A stretch of DNA of 64,000 bases from Ornithinimicrobium murale (GTDB lineage Bacteria > Actinomycetota > Actinomycetes > Actinomycetales > Dermatophilaceae): positions 1-64,000 of the forward strand of contig NZ_QLVD01000015.1 of assembly GCF_003352835.1 (NCBI RefSeq), written 5' to 3'. Below, piece by piece: positions 34,658-43,733 of this stretch. Numbering within the stretch: the stretch's first letter is position 1; every line of letters starts with the position of its first letter. Under the pieces are notes generated by a model. That model ran no database searches, was not told the DNA's origin, and saw only the letters and a program-made list of their open reading frames with translations. The translations under genes were made by a program, and so were the position numbers.

Positions 34658-35361
34658 GGCGGGCCTCAGGGCGCTGGTGTACGAAGTTCGCCACAGCCAT
34701 CCTGTTCGTCGGGTCACTCGTGGCATGCGCGGGGCCAGCGCAAGAGGCGAAACGTGAGAGCGACATGGTGACGGGCTCTACCCCGACCGGCAATAGCCAC
34801 AAGTCGCCACCGAGTGAGGTGGTAGGGGGCCTTCCGCCCGGTGTGCCCGCGACGTACTACGCGGACATGGCGGAATGGGCAGAGATCATCAACTTGGACG
34901 ACCCACCGTCCGTGGAACCGGTTCGTGCCGTCGGCAAGGACGAGATCGACCAGGTCATGGTCGATTGCCTGGTCGAGTTTGGGGTCGACGCACGGTTGGA
35001 GCCTAGTGGTGGCTTCAGCGTCCACTCAAGTGACCGGGAGCAGGGCGAGGCGAACGAGCGCCTCGAGTTCATCTGTATGGGTAGATACCCGCTCCATGAG
35101 CGTTACCAGCAGTCGTTTGCCTCCGAACAACTAGAGGTCTACTACGAGTGGATGGTGGAGGAGACCATCCCGTGCATGCAGTCTTTGGGCTATCCCACGC
35201 CGACACCTCCCTCGAAGGAGACGTTTGTAGCAGCCTACGAGGCCCGGGGCGAGTTGTTCTTCCCGGACACGGAGTTGGATCCGTCCACCATGGCCGGCGA
35301 TATGGTCACGATTATGGAGCAGTGCGAAGTCATGCCACCCGACGAGGAGCTCTACGGGTAG
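34654..35361 (+). CDS. Lipoprotein of unknown function, partner of the small secreted protein
   Basis: Not recognised. The 235-residue product from GTG 34654 has a basic start, a hydrophobic core and lipobox 'LVAC' (Cys25). A Ser/Thr/Pro-rich linker follows, then a domain from about residue 75 with four more cysteines ('VDCLVEFG', 'FICMGRY', 'IPCMQSLGYP', 'MEQCEVM'), enough for two disulfides. The GTG overlaps the stop of the small secreted gene (GTGA); an in-frame start 45 bp earlier would ruin the signal peptide. Codon use is visibly different from the genes around it (ATA, CTA, GTA, TTT present), which suggests acquired or fast-evolving DNA. Confidence 0.72.
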   Translation: MRRASGRWCTKFATAILFVGSLVACAGPAQEAKRESDMVTGSTPTGNSHKSPPSEVVGGLPPGVPATYYADMAEWAEIINLDDPPSVEPVRAVGKDEIDQVMVDCLVEFGVDARLEPSGGFSVHSSDREQGEANERLEFICMGRYPLHERYQQSFASEQLEVYYEWMVEETIPCMQSLGYPTPTPPSKETFVAAYEARGELFFPDTELDPSTMAGDMVTIMEQCEVMPPDEELYG

Positions 35362-35378
35362 CGCTGGCGTTCCAGGCG

Positions 35379-35396
35379 GGGCCCTCGATCGGGCCC
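35379..35396. terminator. Possible terminator hairpin
   Basis: GGGCCC-TCGATC-GGGCCC, a 6-bp GC stem 18 bp after the lipoprotein stop. It lies between two convergent genes, so it could serve either strand. No T-run. The rest of the 144-bp gap shows nothing else I can name. Confidence 0.35.
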
Positions 35397-35505
35397 AGCC
35401 CGGTCCATCGGCGTGTCGCGCACGGTGCCGGCTTCGTTGCGGGCGTCCTGCGCCATGGCACGCACGTCGCAGCGCGGACCCTGCACAGAGAGTCCGGTCC
35501 CGTAA

Positions 35506-36261
35506 TCAGCCGCGACCGAGCAGGGTGCCGCCGTTGACCTGCAGGATCTGTCCGGTGGTCCAGGCCGCACCCGGGGAGGCGAGATAGGCCACGGCCGCGG
35601 CCACCTCATCCGGCGTGCCGGGTCGCCCCATCGGGATGGATGCCAGTCGCTTGCTGCGGACGGTGGGATCGGCCGCGATGCGCTCCTCCCAGAACGGGGT
35701 GCCCGGCACGAAGCCGGGGGCCACGGCATTGACCGTGATGCCGTCGGGCGCCACCTGCTGGGCGAGTGAGAGGACCCAGGCGTTGATGGCGGCCTTCGCC
35801 GCGCCATAGGAGCCCGACCCGCGCAGGGCCGCAATGGAGCTCATCGCGATGATCCGCCCGCCGGGTCGGCGGATATGGTCCAGCAGAGCCTGCGTCAGCA
35901 ACACCGCGGAGAGAACGTTGGCGTCGAAGTCGGCTCGCCAACCTGCCGCCATCGGCGCCAGATCCTCACCGGCACTCACCCCCACATTGCCCCCCGCGTT
36001 GCAGACCAGCACATCGACGGCCGGGCCCCGGTGCAGGATCCCGGACAGCCGCTCCACCTCCTCGGGCACGGTCAGGTCGCAGGCCAGCGGGCTGATCTGG
36101 ACCCCGTCAGGGGCCTGCGTGGCCAGCTCCCGGGCTGCGTCGCGGAGCACCTGCTCGCGGCGGCCGACGATGATGACCTGCGAAGCCTGGGGGAGCAGCG
36201 CGGACGCGATGGCCCGGCCGATGCCGGTGCCTCCGCCGGTGACGATGATGCGGGATCCCAT
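35506..36261 (-). CDS. Short-chain dehydrogenase/reductase (SDR family)
   Basis: A 251-residue classical SDR. NAD(P)-binding 'VTGGGTGIGRAIA', 'CNAGG' in place of NNAG, the catalytic Ser in 'IAMSSIAA' and the Tyr-x3-Lys in 'GSYGAAKAAI'. The C-terminus 'WTTGQILQVNGGTL' is typical of FabG-like enzymes. After the Gly-rich motif the sequence reads 'VGRREQVL', which favours NADPH. Substrate unknown. The ATG at 36261 is chosen because CAGACT lies 6 nt upstream, as at the methyltransferase gene; a GTG 18 bp earlier is the alternative. It is divergent from coaE with 36 bp between starts. Confidence 0.88.
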   Translation of the reverse strand: MGSRIIVTGGGTGIGRAIASALLPQASQVIIVGRREQVLRDAARELATQAPDGVQISPLACDLTVPEEVERLSGILHRGPAVDVLVCNAGGNVGVSAGEDLAPMAAGWRADFDANVLSAVLLTQALLDHIRRPGGRIIAMSSIAALRGSGSYGAAKAAINAWVLSLAQQVAPDGITVNAVAPGFVPGTPFWEERIAADPTVRSKRLASIPMGRPGTPDEVAAAVAYLASPGAAWTTGQILQVNGGTLLGRG

Positions 36262-36267
36262 GGCGAG

Positions 36268-36273
36268 AGTCTG
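36268..36273 (-). promoter_or_regulatory. -10-like element of a leaderless promoter (SDR gene)
   Basis: CAGACT on the minus strand, exactly 6 nt before the ATG at 36261. It shares the 36-bp divergent gap with the coaE element. Confidence 0.4.
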
Positions 36274-36285
36274 CCGCACGGTGGA

Positions 36286-36291
36286 TACGCT
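36286..36291 (+). promoter_or_regulatory. -10 element of a leaderless promoter (coaE)
   Basis: TACGCT, exactly 6 nt before the ATG of coaE, with no Shine-Dalgarno sequence. Confidence 0.55.
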
Positions 36292-36297
36292 GGCCAG

Positions 36298-37236
36298 ATG
36301 GCCCTCGAGACACCCTCAGCTGATGCAGAGTCCGGCCACCGGCTGCGGGTCGGCCTGAGCGGCGGCATCGGCTCCGGGAAGTCCACCGTCGCGCAGACCC
36401 TGGCCGACCACGGTGCGGTCGTCATCGATGCCGACCGGCTCGCCCGGGAGGTCGTCGAGCCAGGCACCCCCGGACTGGAGGCCATCGCCAGGAGGTTTGG
36501 ATCCGGCATCCTCACCGCTGACGGGTCGCTGGACCGGCCTGCCCTCGGTCAGGTGGTCTTCGGCGACCCCGCCGCGCGCCGGGACCTGGAGCAGATCACC
36601 CACCCGCGGATCGCCGAGCGGACCCGTGAGCTCATCGAGGCAGCTCCACCCAGCAGCATCGTGGTGCACGATGTGCCGCTGCTGGTCGAGGTCGGCTACG
36701 CACCGCGCTATCACCTGGTGGTCATCGTCGGCGCCTCCCGGCAGACGCGGCTCGATCGGCTGGTCACCCACCGCGGCATGGATCGTGCCGACGCCGAGCA
36801 GCGGGTCGACGCCCAGGCGAGCGACGCGGACCGGCGGGCCGTCGCGGACGTCTGGCTGGACAACGAGGGGAGCGTGGCCGAACTGCGCTCCGCGACCCAG
36901 GAGCTGTATGCCGAGCGCCTGGCACCGTTCCTGGCCAACCTGGTGCGAGGGGTAGGGCTGGAGACGCACGAGGTCCCGGGTCCGGTGGAGATGGGGCGGT
37001 TGACGGGCCGTCTCGCGCACGTGCTGGGCGAGGACCTGGACGGCCCCCTCGACCTCGATCCGGGGACCGACAGCCTGCTCGTGCCGTTGGCTGCCGGCGT
37101 TCCGGCCGAGACGGTGCGTGAGCGCCTGGCCCGGGCCGGTTTCCCTGCCGTGGGAAGGGGCCGACACGCCTCGGCCGATCCGGGGAGGCGGGTCGTCCTG
37201 ACGCTTCGGGAACACCCTGTCGGTGGCGACGGTTAG
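36298..37236 (+). CDS. coaE: Dephospho-CoA kinase with C-terminal extension
   Basis: Last step of coenzyme A synthesis: phosphorylates the 3'-hydroxyl of dephospho-CoA. The P-loop is 'GLSGGIGSGKST' (about residues 19-30), followed by 'VIDADRLAREVVEPGTPG', 'HPRIAERTRELI' and 'VVHDVPLLVEVGY'. The kinase fills about residues 15-210. The remaining about 100 residues are extra compared with the roughly 200-residue enzyme. Many actinobacterial CoaE proteins carry a C-terminal GrpB/UPF0157 domain there; this tail does not obviously match it. The ATG is set by the leaderless element. The TAG stop doubles as part of the uvrB -10 element. Confidence 0.93.
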   Translation: MALETPSADAESGHRLRVGLSGGIGSGKSTVAQTLADHGAVVIDADRLAREVVEPGTPGLEAIARRFGSGILTADGSLDRPALGQVVFGDPAARRDLEQITHPRIAERTRELIEAAPPSSIVVHDVPLLVEVGYAPRYHLVVIVGASRQTRLDRLVTHRGMDRADAEQRVDAQASDADRRAVADVWLDNEGSVAELRSATQELYAERLAPFLANLVRGVGLETHEVPGPVEMGRLTGRLAHVLGEDLDGPLDLDPGTDSLLVPLAAGVPAETVRERLARAGFPAVGRGRHASADPGRRVVLTLREHPVGGDG

Positions 37237-37239
37237 CGT
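37234..37239 (+). promoter_or_regulatory. -10 element of a leaderless promoter (uvrB)
   Basis: TAGCGT, exactly 6 nt before the uvrB ATG. Its first three bases are the coaE stop codon, so the promoter is built on the end of the upstream gene. Confidence 0.5.
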
Positions 37240-37245
37240 TGAGGT

Positions 37246-39354
37246 ATGCGCCCCACGACTGACCTCCAGCGGACTGTCGCGCCGATCCGCGTCGAGTCCG
37301 ACTTCCAGCCCAGCGGTGACCAGCCGACCGCCATCGCGGATCTGGCCGGCCGGATCAACCGCGGTGAGCAGGACGTCGTGCTGCTCGGCGCCACCGGCAC
37401 CGGCAAGTCCGCGACCACCGCCTGGCTCCTCGAGCAGGTCCAGCGCCCCACCCTGGTGATGGCCCCCAACAAGACCCTGGCGGCCCAGCTGGCCAACGAG
37501 TTCCGCGAGCTGCTGCCCAACAACGCGGTGGAGTACTTCGTCAGCTACTACGACTACTACCAGCCCGAGGCCTATGTGCCGCAGACGGACACCTACATCG
37601 AGAAGGACTCCTCGATCAACGACGAGGTCGAGCGGCTGCGCCACTCGGCGACCAACTCGCTGCTGACCCGCCGCGACGTGGTCGTGGTCGCCTCGGTGTC
37701 CTGCATCTACGGCCTGGGCACCCCGCAGGAGTATGTCGACCGCATGGTCCAGCTGAAGGTCGGCGACGAGATCGAGCGCGACGACCTGCTGCGCAAGTTC
37801 GTGACGATGCAGTACACGCGCAACGACATGGCCTTCACCCGGGGCACCTTCCGGGTGCGAGGTGACACGGTCGAGATCATTCCGCAGTACGAAGAGCTCG
37901 CCGTGCGCATCGAGTTCTTCGGCGACGAGATCGACAAGCTCTACACGCTCAACCCGCTCACCGGTGAGGTCGTGCGCGAGGAGCAGGAGATGTATGTCTT
38001 CCCGGCCTCGCACTATGTCGCGGGCCCGGAGCGCATGGAGAAGGCCGTGGCCGGCATCGAGGCAGAGCTGGCCGAGCAGCTGGCCACCTTCGAGCGTGAG
38101 GGCAAGCTGCTGGAGGCTCAACGCCTGCGGATGCGGACGACCTATGACATCGAGATGATGCGTCAGGTCGGGTCCTGCTCCGGCATCGAGAACTACTCGC
38201 TCCACATCGACGGACGCGAGCGCGGCTCCGCCCCCAACTGCCTCCTGGACTACTTCCCGGAGGACTTCCTGCTGGTGATCGATGAGTCCCATGTCACCGT
38301 CCCGCAGATCGGGGCGATGTATGAGGGTGACATGTCACGCAAGCGCACCCTGGTGGACCACGGCTTCCGCCTGCCCAGCGCGATGGACAACCGGCCGCTG
38401 AAGTGGGAGGAGTTCCTGGAGCGGATCGGACAGACGGTCTACCTGTCGGCGACACCGGGGGACTACGAGGTGGCCAAGTCCGACGGGGTGGTCGAGCAGA
38501 TCATCCGGCCCACCGGACTGGTCGACCCCGAGGTCGTGCTCAAGCCCACGAAGGGTCAGATCGATGACCTGCTGCACGAGATCGGTGAGCGCACGGCCAA
38601 GAACGAGCGGGTGCTGGTCACGACCCTCACCAAGAAGATGGCCGAGGACCTCACCGACTACCTCCTCGACAAGGGGGTGCGGGTCCGCTATCTGCACTCC
38701 GAGGTCGACACCCTGCGCCGGGTGGAGCTGCTCCGCGAGCTGCGGCTGGGGGAGTACGACGTGCTGGTCGGCATCAACCTCCTGCGGGAGGGACTGGACC
38801 TGCCCGAGGTCTCCCTGGTCAGCATCCTGGACGCCGACAAGGAGGGTTTCCTCCGCTCCGCCCGGTCCCTGATCCAGACGATCGGCCGGGCCGCGCGCAA
38901 CGTGTCGGGTCAGGTGCACATGTATGCCGACAAGATGACGCCCTCCATGGAGCAGGCTATTGACGAGACCAACCGGCGGCGCGAGAAGCAACTGGCCTAC
39001 AACGCCGAGCACGGCATCGATCCCACGCCGCTGCGCAAGAAGATCGCTGACATCACCGACCTGCTGGAGCGCGAGGACGCCGACACCGAGGCGCTGATGG
39101 GCAGCGGGCGAGCCCAGTCGCGCGGCAAGCGGGGCCGCCCCAACGCTGGTGCCGTCGCCGCGGACGCCGGCGTGGCGCTGGGGGGCCGGCGGGAGAACCT
39201 CGCGGCGAGTGAGCTCGCCCAGCTCATCCAGGAACTGACCGGGCAGATGCACCAGGCAGCGACAGACCTGCACTTCGAGCTGGCCGCCCGGTTGCGCGAC
39301 GAGATCGGCGACCTCAAGAAGGAGCTTCGCCAGATGCGGGAGCACGCTGGCTGA
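37246..39354 (+). CDS. uvrB: Excinuclease ABC subunit B
   Basis: Damage-verification helicase of nucleotide excision repair, loaded by UvrA and binding UvrC. Walker A '[13 protein letters not shown]', beta-hairpin '[12 protein letters not shown]', DExH-type 'VIDESHVT', motif V/VI '[10 protein letters not shown]' and 'QTIGRAARN'. The C-terminal UVR domain ('[20 protein letters not shown]') is preceded by a variable Gly/Arg/Ala-rich linker. 702 residues, normal. Starts 9 bp after coaE. No SOS-box-like sequence is visible before it. Confidence 0.97.
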   Translation: MRPTTDLQRTVAPIRVESDFQPSGDQPTAIADLAGRINRGEQDVVLLGATGTGKSATTAWLLEQVQRPTLVMAPNKTLAAQLANEFRELLPNNAVEYFVSYYDYYQPEAYVPQTDTYIEKDSSINDEVERLRHSATNSLLTRRDVVVVASVSCIYGLGTPQEYVDRMVQLKVGDEIERDDLLRKFVTMQYTRNDMAFTRGTFRVRGDTVEIIPQYEELAVRIEFFGDEIDKLYTLNPLTGEVVREEQEMYVFPASHYVAGPERMEKAVAGIEAELAEQLATFEREGKLLEAQRLRMRTTYDIEMMRQVGSCSGIENYSLHIDGRERGSAPNCLLDYFPEDFLLVIDESHVTVPQIGAMYEGDMSRKRTLVDHGFRLPSAMDNRPLKWEEFLERIGQTVYLSATPGDYEVAKSDGVVEQIIRPTGLVDPEVVLKPTKGQIDDLLHEIGERTAKNERVLVTTLTKKMAEDLTDYLLDKGVRVRYLHSEVDTLRRVELLRELRLGEYDVLVGINLLREGLDLPEVSLVSILDADKEGFLRSARSLIQTIGRAARNVSGQVHMYADKMTPSMEQAIDETNRRREKQLAYNAEHGIDPTPLRKKIADITDLLEREDADTEALMGSGRAQSRGKRGRPNAGAVAADAGVALGGRRENLAASELAQLIQELTGQMHQAATDLHFELAARLRDEIGDLKKELRQMREHAG

Positions 39355-39455
39355 CCAGCTGTTGGTTCTCTGCTCATCCTTCCTGCCTGCGATTGTGGCC
39401 GACGAGCCAGTGCACAGTGGCACGTGTCGTCCCCTGTGCTGTGAGAGAATCGGGC

Positions 39456-39562
39456 CGTGCGGAGGGGAGTATCCCCATCTCGTTAGTCGTCCGTCATCAC
39501 GGCACCCGACAGGTGCCCGGGCCGCTGGCCGGTCACGCTGACCGGTGGGAGAGACCTCCGGT
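39456..39562 (+). promoter_or_regulatory. Mn2+ riboswitch (yybP-ykoY element)
   Basis: The two conserved internal-loop strands of the class are present: 'GGGGAGTATCC' on the 5' side and 'GGGAGAGACCTCCG' on the 3' side. The ends pair as CGGAGG (39460) with CCTCCG (39555). The middle holds GC hairpins (for example GGCACC...GGTGCC and GACCGG-type pairing). It lies directly before a TerC-family gene, the best known target of this riboswitch class. Mn2+ binding normally turns expression on. Confidence 0.85.
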
Positions 39563-39597
39563 CAGTCGTGATCCCCTCACCGAAAGGCCTCCGCGTC

Positions 39598-40704
39598 TTG
39601 TTTGACAATGCGTTCGTTCCCGCGAGCACCGCCATGATCTTTGTCGGTGCCATGATCGTGGTGCTCCTGTTTGACGTGATCGTCCTGGGGCGCCGCCCGC
39701 ACGTGCCCAGCAACCGGGAGACAGGCACCGCGCTCGGCCTGTATGTCGGGCTGGCCATCGCGTTTGGCATCTACGTGTGGGTGGTCGGTGGCCACCAGCT
39801 CGGGGGCGAGTTCTTCGCCGGGTGGTTGACCGAGTACTCCCTGTCGGTCGACAACCTGTTCATCTTCATCATCATCATGGCGAACCTCAAGGTGCCGCGG
39901 ATGTACCAGCAGTACGCACTGCTCATCGGCATCGTCATCGCCCTCATCCTGCGGGCCATCTTCATCATGCTCGGCGCGCAGGCGATCGAGGCCTGGTCCT
40001 GGGTGTTCTACATCTTCGGCGCCTTCCTGATCTACACCGCAATCAAGCTGGCCATGGAGAATCTGGGCAGCGACAGCGAAGAGGACGAGGGCGAGAGCAA
40101 GCTGATCACGTTCGCGCGGCGGGTGCTGCCGTTCACCGACTCCTGGGACCACGGCAAGAAGCTCAGCGTCATGGAGAACGGCAAGCGGGTCCTCACGCCC
40201 ATGTTGCTGGTCATCCTGGCGCTGGGCATGACCGACCTGCTCTTTGCTCTTGACTCCATCCCTGCGATCTTCGGCCTCACCCAGGACCCGTTCCTGGTGC
40301 TCATGGCCAATATCTTCGCCCTGATGGGACTGCGTCAGCTCTACTTCCTGATCGGCAACCTGCTGCAGCGCCTGGTCTACCTGGGCATCGGGCTCGCGGT
40401 CCTGCTGGCGTTCATCGGTCTGAAGCTGGTCTTCCACGCCATGCACGTCAACGAACTGTCGTTCATCAACAACGGTGAGCCGTTCCTGTGGGCACCGGAG
40501 ATCCCGATCTGGTTGTCCCTGACGATGATCGTCGGGATCCTGGGCATCACCACCGTCGCGAGTCTGATCAAGAGTGGGCGGGACGCGCGACGCGCAGAGC
40601 GCGACCAGCTGGAGCTGGACGAGGTCTCGGCCCGTGGCTTCTATGGCACGGACGACGACGCCTCACCCGGCGACGGCCCGCGGGACCCGTCCGGACGCGC
40701 CTAA
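39598..40704 (+). CDS. terC: TerC family membrane protein, probable Mn2+ exporter
   Basis: A 368-residue protein with about nine membrane helices. The conserved acidic motifs are 'EYSLSVDNLFIF' and 'DLLFALDSIPAIFG', which in TerC/Alx proteins are thought to carry metal ions. A charged cytoplasmic loop (about residues 165-205) and an acidic tail ('DDDASPGDG') are present. TerC/Alx proteins lower cell manganese or load exported metalloenzymes. The Mn2+ riboswitch upstream supports a manganese role. The TTG at 39598 follows GAAAGG at good spacing; the in-frame GTG at 39568 lies just behind the riboswitch and is the alternative. The stop overlaps the convergent EamA gene by 4 bp. Confidence 0.9.
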   Translation: MFDNAFVPASTAMIFVGAMIVVLLFDVIVLGRRPHVPSNRETGTALGLYVGLAIAFGIYVWVVGGHQLGGEFFAGWLTEYSLSVDNLFIFIIIMANLKVPRMYQQYALLIGIVIALILRAIFIMLGAQAIEAWSWVFYIFGAFLIYTAIKLAMENLGSDSEEDEGESKLITFARRVLPFTDSWDHGKKLSVMENGKRVLTPMLLVILALGMTDLLFALDSIPAIFGLTQDPFLVLMANIFALMGLRQLYFLIGNLLQRLVYLGIGLAVLLAFIGLKLVFHAMHVNELSFINNGEPFLWAPEIPIWLSLTMIVGILGITTVASLIKSGRDARRAERDQLELDEVSARGFYGTDDDASPGDGPRDPSGRA

Positions 40705-41585
40705 ACGCCGCGGCCACGCCGGCCGAGGACGGCGATGCTGGCCGCGACCACCATGGCCATCCCGGCCACCTGCAGGGGCGCCATCGTCTGGGAGAGCACC
40801 AAGAGCCCGGCGAGGGCGGCCGCTGCCGGCTCCAGGCTGAGCAGCACGCCGAACACGCCGGCCGACAGCCGGCGCAGGGCCAGCAGCTCGAGGGAGTACG
40901 GGATGGCCGAGGAGAGCAGCGCGATGCCCAGCCCGCGCAGCAGCACCTCCCCACTCAGCAGGCTGGACCCGGCGCCCAGCACTCCAAGAGGCAGCAGCGC
41001 AACGGCGCCGATCGTGAGGGCGATCGCCATGCCGTCCAGCCCCTCGAAGCGCGCGCCGGTCCGGCCGCTCAGCAGGATGTAGGCCGCCCAGAAGCCGCCC
41101 GCCGCGGCCGCGAGGGCGATGCCGATCAGGTCCATGTCAGCCCAGGGCACCGTGAGAACCTCGGAGATGAGCAGGACACCGAGGAGGGCGAGCACCACGG
41201 CCAGCGCGTCCCGGCCGCGTCGGGAGGTCACCGCGGCGAGCAGCAGCGGGCCGAGAAACTCGATGGTGACGGCTACGCCGATGGGCAGCCGCTCCAGTGA
41301 GGCGTAGAAGCAGAGGTTCATCGAGGTCAGGGCCGCGGCAAAGCCGGTCACCGTCAACCAGTCCGCTCGGGTCCGACCTCGCCAGCTGGGCCGCACGAGC
41401 GCCAGGAGGAGCACAGCGGCCAGGAGGATGCGCAGCAGGACCGAGCCGAGCACGCCGACGATCGGCAGCAGGGTTGCGGCCAGTGCACCACCGAACTGGA
41501 CCGACAGCACCGCCACCAGGACCAGCAGGACCGGGTGACCCTGCAGGGTTGTGGTGAGGCCGTTGCCCCTCGTGCGTCCGGTCAC
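40701..41585 (-). CDS. EamA family (DMT) transporter
   Basis: A 294-residue protein with ten membrane segments in two EamA repeats ('FGGALAATLLPIVGVLGSVLLRI' ... 'IEFLGPLLLA' and 'AAAAGGFWAAYILLSG' ... 'VFGVLLSLEPAAAALAGLLVL'). It resembles RhtA-type exporters of amino acids such as threonine and homoserine; the true substrate is unknown. GTG 41585 overlaps the stop of the MBL-fold gene by 4 bp; an ATG 18 bp upstream is possible but gives a longer overlap. It ends 4 bp inside terC on the other strand. Confidence 0.88.
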   Translation of the reverse strand: MTGRTRGNGLTTTLQGHPVLLVLVAVLSVQFGGALAATLLPIVGVLGSVLLRILLAAVLLLALVRPSWRGRTRADWLTVTGFAAALTSMNLCFYASLERLPIGVAVTIEFLGPLLLAAVTSRRGRDALAVVLALLGVLLISEVLTVPWADMDLIGIALAAAAGGFWAAYILLSGRTGARFEGLDGMAIALTIGAVALLPLGVLGAGSSLLSGEVLLRGLGIALLSSAIPYSLELLALRRLSAGVFGVLLSLEPAAAALAGLLVLSQTMAPLQVAGMAMVVAASIAVLGRRGRGV

Positions 41586-42253
41586 CAACCCCGTGCGCGC
41601 CATTCGGCCAGGTGCGGACGCTGCGCCCCCAATGTGGTGCTGTCACCGTGGCCCGGGTGGACCACCGTGGCATCGGGGTAGACGTCGAAGACCCGCGCCT
41701 CGAGGTCATCCATCAGGGACGTGAACGCGGATGCGTCCGGCGTCTTTCCTGGCCCGCCAGGGAAGAGACTGTCGCCGGTGAACAGCCGGGCCCTGCCTGC
41801 CCCGTCCGTCAGGGCGAGCGCGATCGAGCCGGGGGTGTGGCCCCGCAGCGCGATCACGTCGAGCACGAGCTCACCCACGGTGATCCGGTCACCGTGCGTC
41901 AGCTCGACGTCGGGGAGGACCGGCAGGGCGGATGCGTCCGGCGCGCCCGCAGCGGTGCGTGGCGCATAGGTGTCCACGAGGGCACCCAGCGCACGGTGGT
42001 GGTCCCAGTGCTGGTGGGTGGTCACCACCGTGGTGAGCTGGCCGGATCCGGCGTTCACCAGGTCCCGGAGTCGCTCGGCATCCGCGGCAGCGTCGATCAG
42101 GAGTTGTGCCCCGGTCTGGTGGCAGGTGACCAGATAGCAGTTGTTGTCCATCTCGGACACACTCGCCTTGCGCACCTGGGCGGTCCCCAGGTCCTCCAGC
42201 CAGGCGACACCGCCCGGCTCGACGTGGGCGGGGTCGGGAGTCGTGTCAGCCAT
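41582..42253 (-). CDS. MBL-fold metallo-hydrolase
   Basis: A 223-residue glyoxalase II-like metallo-beta-lactamase fold. Metal ligands: 'TTHQHWDHHRAL' (HxHxDH), the His in 'LRGHTPGS', the Asp in 'LFTGDSLF' and the His in 'VVHPGHGDS'. The N-terminal 'MDNNCYLVTCHQTGAQLLIDA' is typical of actinobacterial members found near uvr genes. Activity on hydroxyacyl-glutathione is unlikely in this group; a mycothiol-conjugate or other thioester substrate is a guess. ATG fixed by a leaderless TACACT 6 nt upstream. Overlaps the EamA gene, forming a two-gene unit. Confidence 0.88.
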   Translation of the reverse strand: MADTTPDPAHVEPGGVAWLEDLGTAQVRKASVSEMDNNCYLVTCHQTGAQLLIDAAADAERLRDLVNAGSGQLTTVVTTHQHWDHHRALGALVDTYAPRTAAGAPDASALPVLPDVELTHGDRITVGELVLDVIALRGHTPGSIALALTDGAGRARLFTGDSLFPGGPGKTPDASAFTSLMDDLEARVFDVYPDATVVHPGHGDSTTLGAQRPHLAEWRARGW

Positions 42254-42259
42254 CCCTTG

Positions 42260-42265
42260 AGTGTA
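42260..42265 (-). promoter_or_regulatory. -10 element of a leaderless promoter (MBL-fold gene)
   Basis: TACACT on the minus strand, exactly 6 nt before the ATG of the MBL-fold gene and inside the 22-bp gap after gltD. Confidence 0.5.
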
Positions 42266-42275
42266 TTCGCCGTGC

Positions 42276-43733
42276 TCAGATGCTGACCGGCGCGTCGGTC
42301 GGCCGCACCGGTGCGGGCAGCGAGGTGTTCCCCGTGAGGTAGCGGTCGACCTCGGCAGCGCACGCCCGTCCCTCCGCAATGGCCCAGACGATGAGCGACT
42401 GGCCACGGCCGGCGTCTCCTGCCACGAAGACCCCGGGCACGTCGGTGGCATAGTGCTCGTCCCGGTCGAAGAGTCCCCGCGGCGTGGTGGCGAGCTCGGT
42501 GCCGGTGGCCACCACCGGGTCCGGGCCGGTGAAGCCGAGCGCCACCAGCACCAGGTCTGCCGGGATGGTCCGCTCGGTCCCGGCGTGGGCATCAAAACGA
42601 CCGTCGGTCCGCTCCCCGTCGACGATGTGCACGCCGCTGGCCGCGCCATCGGTGGTGACGACCTCCAGGGTGTTGACCCCAAACACGCGCTCACCGCCCT
42701 CCTCGTGCGACTCACCCACGCGGTGGATCAGCGGGTACATCGGCCACGGGTGGTGCTCCGGGCGCTCGGTCGGTGGTTCGGGGCGGATGTCGAGCTGGGT
42801 GACGCTGGCCGCGCCCTGCCGGATGGCCGTGCCGTAGCAGTCGGCGCCCGTGTCGCCGCCACCGACGATCACCACGTGCTTGCCCTCGGCGTCGATGCCG
42901 CGCTCACTGCCCAGGGCCTCACGGTTGGCGGGCACCAGGAAGTCCATGGCGGGGTGGACGCCCGACACATCGTGCCCGGAGACACCGAGCGGGCGGGGCA
43001 CGGTGGAGCCGACAGCGAGCACGACGGCGTCGAAGCGCTCGGAGAGCTCGGCCAGACTCAGGTCACCGGGGGCCTGGCCCCCGATCGTGACTCCGGTCCG
43101 GAACCGGATCCCCTCAGAACGCAGCTGGACGAGCCGACGGTCCAGCACCGCCTTCTCCATCTTGAACTCCGGGATGCCGTAGCGCAGGAGCCCTCCGATC
43201 GCGTCGTCCCGCTCGTGGACGACGACCGTGTGACCCGCGCGCCCCAGTTGCTGGGCTGCCGCGAGGCCGGCGGGACCCGACCCGACCACGGCGATGGTTC
43301 GACCGCTGAGCCACTCGGGCTCCTGCGCGGTGACCATGCCGTTGTCGAAGGCTCGGTCGATGATCGAGACCTCCACCTGCTTGATGGTGACGGCTGGCTG
43401 ACTGATGCTCAGCACGCATGCCGTCTCGCAGGGCGCCGGGCAGAGCCGCCCGGTGAACTCCGGGAAGTTGTTCGTGGCGTGCAGCCGCTCGATCGCCTCG
43501 CGGAAGTTGCCACGTCGGGCCAGGTCGTTCCACTCTGGGATCAGGTTGCCCAGCGGGCACCCCTGGTGACAGAACGGGATGCCACAGTCCATGCACCGGC
43601 CGGCCTGGCGGCGGAGCACGCCGTCCTCCTGGGCGGTGTGCACCTCCTTCCAGTCCATGATGCGCACCGGCACCGGCCGGCTGGGCTGGGGCTCGCGGTC
43701 ACGGTGGTTCAGGAAGCCATGTGGGTCAGCCAC
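42276..43733 (-). CDS. gltD: Glutamate synthase small (beta) subunit
   Basis: Passes electrons from NADPH to the large subunit. 485 residues. The N-terminal Fe-S region has '[22 protein letters not shown]' split as CxxC...CxxxC, plus '[12 protein letters not shown]'. FAD site '[16 protein letters not shown]', NADPH site '[13 protein letters not shown]', and the C-terminal '[22 protein letters not shown]' are complete. The GTG start overlaps the gltB stop by 8 bp, so the subunits are coupled. Order gltB-gltD is standard; placing them between the MBL-fold gene and uvrA is less usual. Confidence 0.96.
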   Translation of the reverse strand: MADPHGFLNHRDREPQPSRPVPVRIMDWKEVHTAQEDGVLRRQAGRCMDCGIPFCHQGCPLGNLIPEWNDLARRGNFREAIERLHATNNFPEFTGRLCPAPCETACVLSISQPAVTIKQVEVSIIDRAFDNGMVTAQEPEWLSGRTIAVVGSGPAGLAAAQQLGRAGHTVVVHERDDAIGGLLRYGIPEFKMEKAVLDRRLVQLRSEGIRFRTGVTIGGQAPGDLSLAELSERFDAVVLAVGSTVPRPLGVSGHDVSGVHPAMDFLVPANREALGSERGIDAEGKHVVIVGGGDTGADCYGTAIRQGAASVTQLDIRPEPPTERPEHHPWPMYPLIHRVGESHEEGGERVFGVNTLEVVTTDGAASGVHIVDGERTDGRFDAHAGTERTIPADLVLVALGFTGPDPVVATGTELATTPRGLFDRDEHYATDVPGVFVAGDAGRGQSLIVWAIAEGRACAAEVDRYLTGNTSLPAPVRPTDAPVSI

